Shown here: positions 57,491 to 64,000 of the stretch, in pieces
How positions within the stretch are numbered: position 1 is the first letter of the stretch
Layout of the letters: each line of letters opens with the position of its first letter
NCBI GenBank assembly: GCA_963721385.1
Contig: CAVRJB010000013.1
Coordinates: forward strand, 682,001 to 746,000
DNA: 64,000 bases
Source of the DNA: DAOMFB01 sp963721385
GTDB taxonomy: Bacteria; Acidobacteriota; Thermoanaerobaculia; UBA5066
Direction of reading: 5' to 3'
Position numbers and translations under genes: made by a program
Notes under the pieces: model-generated
What the model saw: the letters and a program-made list of their open reading frames with translations, nothing else
What the model was told of the DNA's origin: nothing
Database searches by the model: none

Positions 57491-58099
57491 ATGAACGACA
57501 GCAACCCGAACCCGAACCCGCCGAGCGCGCCCCCCTGGAATCCACCTCCGCCGCCGCTCGCTCCGCCACCGGCCTTCGCGCCCCTCCCGGCCGCGCCGGC
57601 GCCGCCGCCGATGATCAAGAGTCCCGCCGTCGCGGGCCTCCTGTCGGTGCTCCCCGGACTCGGGCACGTCTACCTCGGCCTCTACCAGCGGGCGATCGCG
57701 TTCTTCGCGGTCTGGGTGATCATCATGAGCATCGCCCCGCACGGCGCGGGTCCAACGGCCGTCCTGATCCCGTTCTGGTGGTTCTTCGTCCTGATCGACG
57801 CCGTCCGCCAGGCCAAGGCGATCAACACGACAGGCGCGCCCGAGTCGAACCTGCTCGTCGGCGAGAAGCCGATGAACGTGAGCGGCAGCCTCGCCTTCGG
57901 GATCTTCCTCGTCCTCGTTGGCGTCTTCTTCCTGATCGACCGCTACGCGAGGATCGACCTCTCGTTCCTCTACGACTTCTGGCCCGTCTTCCTGATCGCC
58001 TTCGGCGGCTGGCAGATCTGGCTCTACTGGAAGTCGAAGAAGGACGCTGCAGAAGCGAAGGCCGCGGTGGAGACGGCCGCAACGTCGATCAAGCCCTGA
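57491..58099 (+). CDS. polytopic membrane protein with proline-rich N-terminus
   Basis: 202 residues from ATG 57491 (an in-frame GTG at 57482 is an alternative). The first 45 residues are extremely Pro/Ala-rich. A TM2-like hairpin (AVAGLLSVLPGLGHVYLGLY, then AIAFFAVWVIIMSIA) is followed by two more helices including GSLAFGIFLVLVGVFFLIDRYARIDL, as in LiaF/DUF5668-type envelope-stress proteins. Third gene of the ECF2 operon, 47 bases after the anti-sigma, which supports an envelope-stress role. Confidence 0.6.
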   Translation: MNDSNPNPNPPSAPPWNPPPPPLAPPPAFAPLPAAPAPPPMIKSPAVAGLLSVLPGLGHVYLGLYQRAIAFFAVWVIIMSIAPHGAGPTAVLIPFWWFFVLIDAVRQAKAINTTGAPESNLLVGEKPMNVSGSLAFGIFLVLVGVFFLIDRYARIDLSFLYDFWPVFLIAFGGWQIWLYWKSKKDAAEAKAAVETAATSIKP

Positions 58100-58106
58100 C
58101 TCCCCT

Positions 58107-60746
58107 TCAGCGGACGAACACGCGGGCGACGGCCACCCCGAGCCGCCGCCCGTCGTGATTCTGCCCCGCTTCATTCGGGACGAAGGTCTTCGAGACGATC
58201 CGGATTCTCCGGATGATCGAGAGGCCGGGCGGGATCCGGAAGGCGTGGACGCCATTCTTCGCTCCGATCCCCTCCAGCTCCTTCCCGTTCACGACGACGC
58301 GCAGGCCGGCCGCCTCCGGCGGGCCCGGCGGCCCGGCCCCGATCTCGACCGCGAGCTCGGTGGTCCCGTCCGGAACCGGCCAGTCGAGGTTCGCGAGGAC
58401 CCCGTTGCCGCCGGTCCAGTCGTCGGCCCAGAAGCCCGACCGCCACTCCGCGCGCGAAATCTCGAGCGAGGCGTCGACGCGCTGCGGCACGGGGCCGATC
58501 TGCGGCACGTCTTCGGTGCGTGCCACCGTCGCGAGGCCGAGAATCTCGACAGGCGGGCCCTCGAGAGAAAGTCGGCCCAGCCGAATCGGGGCCCCGGCCA
58601 GGTCGAAGACGAGCGCCGACGGCTCCCGCCGCGCCAGCGGGAGCGCACGGCCGTCCACGAGGACGCGGACGTCCCCGCCTGAAGGTGCCAGGAGGACACG
58701 AAGAAACCGGTCCTCTTCCGTCCTCTCGTAGTCCAGCCGTATTCGCGCGCTTCCCGCCGACCAGCCGTCGGGCGTGAATCCCTCGAGTCGTTCCGGGGCC
58801 TCGAGGAGCGGGAGCTTGAGCGCCCGCGCGGCGAGGTCGAGGACGACGCCGTCGGAACGGTCTGCGAGGCGCGCTCGCGTGAACGAGAGCTCGTGAACGG
58901 TCCGGTGGAATTCGCGGTGGAACCCGAGGAACGCCCACCGGCTCCGCGCCCTCGGGTAGCGGAAGCGGATGTCACTCTCCGAAAGCTCGAGGAGCTCCCG
59001 ATCGTCGCTCCGGCTGCCATACGCGACGTAGCGGACGCCCTGCCGTTCGAGGTAGGCGGCAATCTTCTCGGGTCCCCCGGCGAACGGCATTCCCGGCGGA
59101 GGGCTCGTGATCCCGGGCATCGAGAAGAGAAGAACCCGATGCGCCCGGAAGTCGAGGAGATAGGGCTCCGGCAGGCGCGCCAGAACCGCCGCGCCGCGCG
59201 GGACCGCGTCGAGGAGAGAGAGAGCTCGCGCCTCGGCGCCCCACGGGACGAGCTCCCTGCCGGAGACGGACGAGGCGACGTTGGCGCCGATCTGTCGCAG
59301 CTGCCGCGCCACGCTGCCGGCGTCGCTCGCGAGGATCCCAGCCGCCACGGTGAGCGCGGCGGCCCCGGCCAGACGCGCGGTCGGGCTCCCCGACGCGGGC
59401 CCGCGGAGCGCCGCGACGACAAGGAGCGAGACCGCCCACGCGAAGGCGGGGAAGAAGTAGCGCGACTGGCTCCGGTCGAGGAACGGGTCTCCGACCAGGC
59501 GGTAGGCCGCGGGGAGCGCGAGCACCGTGAGCCCGAGCGCGAGGACGGCGGGCCTCCGGCTCCGAAAGTACGCGAGCGGGAGGAGGAGCGCGACGGGGAT
59601 CGCCGCGCGGAGGCCCGAGAGGGCGAGAGCGGTCCGCTCCCTCCACGTCGCCGGAGGCGGCAGGCCGGGGATCACGTCCCAGTCGACGGTCTGGTTTCCC
59701 GCTCCCAGGAACGGGAAGAAGAAGGTCCCTGACGAGAGCTTCAGCGAGACCATCCACGGGATCAGGAGGAGGAGGGCCCAGGCTCCCGTGGCGGCGGCCT
59801 CGACGATCTGGCGTCCCCGCCGATCCCCCGGGGTGGCGAGGGCGGCGGCCGCGACGAACAGAACCGCGGCCGGAAGGAACGTCGACTTCAGCGCGACGAG
59901 CGCCGCGACCACGAGGCCGGCCGGAAGCCGGCCGCGCGCGGGCGATTCGCCGGCGAACGGTTCCTCGTCGACCAGGCGGAAGAGGGCCAGGAGGAGTGCC
60001 ATGCCCGTGAAGAGCGCCGTCGTGTTGCCCCGGGCCGAAAGCGACGGGAGGAGCAGCATGAGAAGCAGAGGAAGGGCGGCGAGCTTTCGAGGAAGGGCAG
60101 CCGCGCGAACGGCGCCGAGAAGGACCCAGAGCGACACGAGGAGGCCGGTCCCCGCGTCGAGGAGATGAATGGCGCGCGACGGAAGGGCTGCCATTGCGAG
60201 CGCCTGAAGGGCCGACTGGCCGCCGAGGACCGGGAGCCTCCGTGCCTCGAAAGGATCGGCGCCGAGGCCGCCCGTCTCCAGCATCTTCAGGGGAAAGGCG
60301 AGATACGCCTGCAGGTCGTCGTGCGGGTCGAAGGGACGGTACCGGTTGCCGTCGAAGACGTGCCCGTCGACCGAGCCTGCGACATGGAACAGCGCCAGAA
60401 ACGTGACGAGAAGCGCGGCGGCCACCGGCATCGGGCCCGGAGGAGCGCCGGGCCTGGCCGATCGACGCTTTCGGACGAGATCCAGGGCGAAGCCGGCGAG
60501 CCCCGCCGCAACCCAGCCGATCGCCGCGCCGCGGGAGAGCGCGCCGGCGAGATTGCCGAGCCCCGCCGTCGCGACGGTCAGCGCAAGGCCGAGGGCCGCC
60601 GCCAGGCCGGCGTCGACCTCCCTCCGGAGTCGGAGGACGCGGAGAAGCATGGCGCCCCAACCGGCGAACGAGAGGACGAGCCCGATCCCCCAGCAGACGG
60701 CGAAGAGCAGATAGGGAACGGTCGCCCGGTCGAACGGCGTCGGCAC
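58107..60746 (-). CDS. large polytopic membrane protein with C-terminal beta-sandwich region
   Basis: 879 residues. The N-terminal half has ten or more membrane helices and a first extracytoplasmic loop with PFDPHDDLQAYLAFPLKML, which looks like a GT-C-type glycosyltransferase or related polymer-assembly protein. The C-terminal 330 residues are soluble. The end (FVPNEAGQNHDGRRLGVAVARV) matches the end of the glycosyltransferase-like protein at 40108-42471 in order and key residues. Acceptor and donor are unknown. Start GTG/ATG at 60746, four bases after the upstream stop, so probably co-transcribed with it. Confidence 0.6.
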   Translation of the reverse strand: MPTPFDRATVPYLLFAVCWGIGLVLSFAGWGAMLLRVLRLRREVDAGLAAALGLALTVATAGLGNLAGALSRGAAIGWVAAGLAGFALDLVRKRRSARPGAPPGPMPVAAALLVTFLALFHVAGSVDGHVFDGNRYRPFDPHDDLQAYLAFPLKMLETGGLGADPFEARRLPVLGGQSALQALAMAALPSRAIHLLDAGTGLLVSLWVLLGAVRAAALPRKLAALPLLLMLLLPSLSARGNTTALFTGMALLLALFRLVDEEPFAGESPARGRLPAGLVVAALVALKSTFLPAAVLFVAAAALATPGDRRGRQIVEAAATGAWALLLLIPWMVSLKLSSGTFFFPFLGAGNQTVDWDVIPGLPPPATWRERTALALSGLRAAIPVALLLPLAYFRSRRPAVLALGLTVLALPAAYRLVGDPFLDRSQSRYFFPAFAWAVSLLVVAALRGPASGSPTARLAGAAALTVAAGILASDAGSVARQLRQIGANVASSVSGRELVPWGAEARALSLLDAVPRGAAVLARLPEPYLLDFRAHRVLLFSMPGITSPPPGMPFAGGPEKIAAYLERQGVRYVAYGSRSDDRELLELSESDIRFRYPRARSRWAFLGFHREFHRTVHELSFTRARLADRSDGVVLDLAARALKLPLLEAPERLEGFTPDGWSAGSARIRLDYERTEEDRFLRVLLAPSGGDVRVLVDGRALPLARREPSALVFDLAGAPIRLGRLSLEGPPVEILGLATVARTEDVPQIGPVPQRVDASLEISRAEWRSGFWADDWTGGNGVLANLDWPVPDGTTELAVEIGAGPPGPPEAAGLRVVVNGKELEGIGAKNGVHAFRIPPGLSIIRRIRIVSKTFVPNEAGQNHDGRRLGVAVARVFVR

Positions 60747-60750
60747 GGGC

Positions 60751-61374
60751 TCAGTCGCCGAAGGACGTCACCAGCACCACCGTCTTCGGAGTGATCCTGC
60801 CGTCTCGAGGGTCGACGAGCTGGTCCTCGATGGCGATCGAGAGCCGGTCGTCCCGGGTCCAGCGGGCCGAGCGACCCTGCTTCCCCTGCGCCTCCTTCAC
60901 CCGCTCGGGCGACGCCTTGATGACGCCGGCGCGGATTCCTTCCTGGAGGTCGTGGGAAAGGTCGCGGAGTCCGAAAACGAACTCCGCCCGCGGGAGCGTC
61001 TTCTCGTAGAACGCAACAACCTGCTCGATCGGGCGCGGGGAGGTGAAGACGGCGACCTTCAGCGAGGCGATCTTCCGCCGGAGCTCGGCCTTCTCCTTTT
61101 TCGAGAGCGACGAGTCGGCGTCCACCTTCGCGAGAGCGTCCTTCGCCTCGGTGGCGGCGCGCGCCCCCTCGAGCTTCGTCAGCTCCTCTTCGAGCGTCCC
61201 GTCGGGTGGCAGCGGCACGCCCGGGATCGGCGAGGGGTTGACCTTGAACGTCATCTCCTTCGGCGCCGCCGGCGTCTGCGGAGCAACGGCCTGCGGCGCG
61301 GGGGCCTGCGGCGCCGGAGCCTGAGGCGCCGGAGCCTGAGGCGCGAGGAGCAGAAGGGCGAGGAGCGGTATCAC
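60751..61374 (-). CDS. secreted protein with APAPQ repeats, unknown function
   Basis: 207 residues. A hydrophobic N-terminus (IPLLALLLLAPQ) leads into four tandem five-residue repeats (APAPQ), then a coiled-coil-like charged region (about residues 60-105) and a globular end with VAFYEKTLPRAEFVFGL. That end resembles small periplasmic proteins of unknown function. GTG 61374 has TAGAAT exactly six bases upstream. No named family recognised. Confidence 0.5.
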   Translation of the reverse strand: MIPLLALLLLAPQAPAPQAPAPQAPAPQAVAPQTPAAPKEMTFKVNPSPIPGVPLPPDGTLEEELTKLEGARAATEAKDALAKVDADSSLSKKEKAELRRKIASLKVAVFTSPRPIEQVVAFYEKTLPRAEFVFGLRDLSHDLQEGIRAGVIKASPERVKEAQGKQGRSARWTRDDRLSIAIEDQLVDPRDGRITPKTVVLVTSFGD

Positions 61375-61380
61375 TCCGCC

Positions 61381-61386
61381 ATTCTA
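61381..61386 (-). promoter_or_regulatory. TAGAAT -10-like element six bases before the APAPQ-repeat gene
   Basis: Minus-strand TAGAAT, six bases, GTG 61374. It fits the recurring TAGANT-N6-start pattern and implies a transcript separate from the rhomboid-like gene. Confidence 0.45.
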
Positions 61387-61408
61387 CCGGCGGATCCGCC
61401 GGCGGGAT

Positions 61409-62326
61409 TCAGTCCCGGCTCAGGACGACGATGTCGGCAGGCTCGCCCTTCACGTAGCGGAGGGAGCACTCGGCGAAACCCTCGCATTTCACGCAGATGC
61501 CGTCCCTGTCCCCCTTGAAATCGACCGGCTTGCAGATCTTCACGCCGGGGACGACGAGCGTCCCGAGCTCCTTCTCGAAGTCCCGGAGGCGGGGCGGGAG
61601 GTCGCCCTGCCGCGCCGCGAGGCGCAGCTCCGTGACGCGCGGGAAGAGGTCGCGGTTCCGCCGCTCGAGGATCGCGTCCTCGCGGAGGGCGCCGGCGGTC
61701 TTCACGGCCTGAACCGCGTCCTTCGCCGCCCGGCGCGCCTTGCCGACCCCGCGGTGCCGCGCCCAGAACCAGAGAAACCCCGCCGTCGCGCCGCAGAGCG
61801 TCACGAAGCCAGTTCCGGGCTGTCCCGCGAGGACCGACCGGATGAAGGTCCAGCCGAGCATCGCGGCGCCGAGCCAGGCCAGCCACTTCACCTTCACCGG
61901 GACGACGAAGAAGATCAGGATCTGCATCTCCGGAAAGAGCCATGCGTAGGCGAAGAGCATCGAGATGCCCGTGATCGCCCAGCCCGAGACGAGCGGCTCG
62001 CCGACGATCCAGGCGGCGAGCGAGCCGCCCAGCGTGGCGACGAGCCAGAACGCCGCGAACTCCGGCGTCCCCCACTCGGCCTCGAGCGCGCTTCCGAGAA
62101 ACCAGAGCATCAGCGTCCCGAAAAAGAGGCCGAGCGCCCCCGTGTTCAGGAACTGGTACGTCACGAACGTCCAGGGCCTCACGAGCGCGCCGTCCGGCAG
62201 GAACGCGAAGAGAGCGAAGGTCCTCTTCGGGTCCATCTGGATCAGCAGGAAGAAGATGAAGTTCAGCCCGCAGAGCGGGAGCGTCAGGCCGAGCTTCGGT
62301 GCGAAGAGATCCCGGCCACCGTTCAC
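61409..62326 (-). CDS. rhomboid-like membrane protein lacking catalytic residues
   Basis: 305 residues. Six hydrophobic segments follow the rhomboid layout, with the GSALEAEWG motif at the end of helix 2 and PEMQILIFFVVPVKVKWLAWL downstream. The catalytic GxSG is changed to G120-I-S-M123, and the AHxGG histidine motif is absent (CGATAGFLWFW in its place). It is therefore an inactive rhomboid-like protein if the alignment is right. The cytoplasmic tail has charged helices and ends in a cysteine-rich ICVKCEGFAEC segment that could bind metal. GTG 62326 overlaps the mutL stop (GTGA); the open frame extends far upstream in mutL and is not real there. Confidence 0.72.
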   Translation of the reverse strand: MNGGRDLFAPKLGLTLPLCGLNFIFFLLIQMDPKRTFALFAFLPDGALVRPWTFVTYQFLNTGALGLFFGTLMLWFLGSALEAEWGTPEFAAFWLVATLGGSLAAWIVGEPLVSGWAITGISMLFAYAWLFPEMQILIFFVVPVKVKWLAWLGAAMLGWTFIRSVLAGQPGTGFVTLCGATAGFLWFWARHRGVGKARRAAKDAVQAVKTAGALREDAILERRNRDLFPRVTELRLAARQGDLPPRLRDFEKELGTLVVPGVKICKPVDFKGDRDGICVKCEGFAECSLRYVKGEPADIVVLSRD

Positions 62327-64000
62327 GAGCTCCTCCCGAACCGCTTTCGGAGCGAGTCGTCCTCGAGCGTCAGGAGGATCGGCCGGCCGTGCGGACAGGT
62401 CCACGGGTCTCGGCAGCGCGAGAGGTCGGCGAGAAGGCGCGTCGCCTCGGCCGGCGCGAGCGGCGTGTTGACCGTCACCGCGCCGCGGCAGGCGAGCGAC
62501 GCCGCCAGCATCTCCCGGCGGCGCGTCTCGGCGCCGATCCCTTCGGGCAGCTCTGCGACGCGAGAGAGAAAGTCGCGGAGAAACGGCGCCACCGCGCTCG
62601 CCGGCGTGTCGGCAGGGGCGGCGGTCACGGCGAAGCTCCTCGCCCCCCGCGCCGAGACGACGAATCCCGCGGCCGCGAGAAGGCCGTCGGCCCGGGAAAG
62701 GAGCGTCGCCTCGTCGGGCGTCGCCTCGAACGGAACCGGAATGAGGAGGGTTTGTGACGCCACCTCTGACGTCTCGAGCCGCGCGAGGATTCTCTCGTAT
62801 CGGACCCGCTCGTGCGCGACGTGCTGATCGATCAGGACGAGCCCCGCCTCGCTCTCGGCAACCAGGAAGGAACTTCGGTATTGCCCGAGGAGCCGGAGAG
62901 GGCCGAGCGGCGAGTCGGCCCCGGCCTCCGCGCCGTAGCTCGACGCCGCCACCTCCGCCGGCGAAGCGGCGATCAGCGTCCCATCCCACGCGCCGACGGC
63001 CTCGGCGAGGTGCGACGCGGCGGGTGACGGCACTCCCCCCGCGGGCGTCCAGGAGAATGGCGCCGCGAACGCCGCCGCCTCGACGGGCGTGGGACCCTTC
63101 GCCCCGCCGAGCGCTTCGAGGAGCGCACGGTGGATCAGCGAGTGGACCGCGTTCGGATCGCGGAACCGGACTTCGCGCTTCTGCGGGTGGACGTTCACGT
63201 CGCAGGCGTCGGGAGGCGCCGAGACGAAGAGCGCCCACGCGGGCTGCCGGTCCGACCGGAGCGCCTCTCTCGCCGCGAGCGACGCCGCGTGGGAGGCGGT
63301 CGCGTCCCTGACCGCTCGGCCGTTCACGAAGAGCCACTGGTACGCCTTCGAGGGGAAGGAGACATCGGGCGGCGTGACTGCTCCCGAGAGCGTCATTCCC
63401 CGCCCTTCGGCGTGGACTCTCACCAGCTTCGGGGCCGCGTCGCCGAGCACCTCGGAGAAACGCGCGAGGGCGTCGGGGACCGCGGGGAGGTCGAGGAGGA
63501 GCCGGTCGCCGGTGCGGAGCGTGAACGCGACGTCGGGACGCGCAAGGGCGAGCGAGGTCAGCGCCTTCACGATCGCCCGGAGCTCCGCGTCGGCGCTCTT
63601 GAGGAACTTCCGCCGCGCCGGTACGTTCGCGAAGAGCCCCTCCACGCTGACTCGCGTCCCTCTCGTCTGCCGGGCCGGGCGGGCCTTTGCCGGCGCGCCG
63701 TCGTCGGCGACGACCTCCGTTCCGAGGCCCGAGCCGTCGGGCGACGTCGCGAGGACGAGGCGCGAGACCGACGCGATGGACGGCAGCGCCTCGCCCCGGA
63801 AGCCGAGCGTCCCGATCCGCGTGAGGTCGGCCGCGTCCCGGATCTTCGACGTCGCGTGGCGCGTCAGGGCGAGAAGCGCGTCGTCGGGCGCCATGCCGCT
63901 CCCGTCGTCCGCCACCTCGATCCGCGCGACGCCCCCGTTCTCGACGTCGACGGTCACGCGCGCAGCGCCGGCGTCGAGCGCGTTCTCGACGAGCTCCTTC
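62323..64000 (-). CDS. mutL: DNA mismatch repair protein MutL, N-terminus beyond the window
   Basis: At least 559 residues visible; the gene continues past base 64000, where the ORF reads KELVENALDAGAARVTVDV, the MutL ATPase start. ATP motifs: ENALDAG, DDGSGM and GTLGFRGEALPSI. The C-terminal dimerisation domain has DQHVAHERVRYE, matching the endonuclease signature DQHx2E-type spacing, and a final CPHGRP, as in MutL proteins that nick DNA themselves (no MutH needed). The stop overlaps the rhomboid-like start. Confidence 0.93.
   Translation of the reverse strand, partial: KELVENALDAGAARVTVDVENGGVARIEVADDGSGMAPDDALLALTRHATSKIRDAADLTRIGTLGFRGEALPSIASVSRLVLATSPDGSGLGTEVVADDGAPAKARPARQTRGTRVSVEGLFANVPARRKFLKSADAELRAIVKALTSLALARPDVAFTLRTGDRLLLDLPAVPDALARFSEVLGDAAPKLVRVHAEGRGMTLSGAVTPPDVSFPSKAYQWLFVNGRAVRDATASHAASLAAREALRSDRQPAWALFVSAPPDACDVNVHPQKREVRFRDPNAVHSLIHRALLEALGGAKGPTPVEAAAFAAPFSWTPAGGVPSPAASHLAEAVGAWDGTLIAASPAEVAASSYGAEAGADSPLGPLRLLGQYRSSFLVAESEAGLVLIDQHVAHERVRYERILARLETSEVASQTLLIPVPFEATPDEATLLSRADGLLAAAGFVVSARGARSFAVTAAPADTPASAVAPFLRDFLSRVAELPEGIGAETRRREMLAASLACRGAVTVNTPLAPAEATRLLADLSRCRDPWTCPHGRPILLTLEDDSLRKRFGRSS

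Overview
This is a very GC-rich bacterial window with dense, mostly operonic gene packing and no gene-free stretch longer than about 270 bases. The gene set fits an Acidobacteriota-like heterotroph, possibly Thermoanaerobaculia: tricorn-type protease, GSI-alpha glutamine synthetase, bacterial Ig-like lipoprotein, glycogen metabolism, several ECF sigma modules and large membrane glycosyltransferase-like proteins. That placement is an inference from gene content, not from a marker gene. No tRNA, rRNA, CRISPR array, insertion sequence or phage gene was recognised.

Layout. 1-2.6 kb: end of a class III aminotransferase, then mtgA, an Ig-like lipoprotein and a Memo-family protein, running into glgA. 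glgP converges on glgA (glycogen synthesis and breakdown). 6.7-10.3 kb: an AsmA-like envelope protein gene broken by three frame changes. 10.3-15.4 kb (minus): five genes, LeuD-like, LeuC-like, class III CoA-transferase, HMG-CoA-lyase-like and a beta-decarboxylating dehydrogenase, which together could interconvert acetyl-CoA plus pyruvate and 2-oxobutyrate through D-citramalate. 15.5-17.7 kb: a three-gene ECF sigma module. 17.8-21.5 kb: two tandem acyl-CoA synthetases. 21.5-26.7 kb (minus): inositol monophosphatase, SirB1-like protein and a pyrR-pyrB-pyrC-receiver operon. 26.8-31.4 kb: a membrane glycosyltransferase, queA and kup, the last two carrying several frame breaks. 31.5-34.4 kb: msrA, a cytidylate-kinase-like gene and glnA, with paired hairpin terminators and a palindromic operator. 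34.6-40.2 kb: HD-domain protein, ogt, amidohydrolase, UspA, an RmlC-like epimerase and an APC permease. 40.1-48.5 kb: a large glycosyltransferase-like protein, pcnB, a serine hydrolase and a tricorn protease. 48.5-54.8 kb: STAS protein, a CpcT/molybdopterin-fold fusion with proBA, typA and a secreted protein. 55-58 kb: a second ECF sigma/anti-sigma operon. 58-64 kb (minus): a large membrane protein, a secreted protein, a rhomboid-like protein lacking catalytic residues, and the bulk of mutL running off the window.

Two window-wide patterns stand out. First, a TAGANT-like hexamer sits exactly six bases before the start codon of several operon-leading genes, which suggests leaderless transcripts with their own -10 element. 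Second, about fifteen gene junctions use a four-base NTGA overlap, including two where the only fitting start is CTG. Many conserved genes also carry single-base frame breaks (AsmA, queA, kup, tricorn, typA and others). Their loss in a living cell would be surprising, so consensus errors in the assembly are the likeliest cause.
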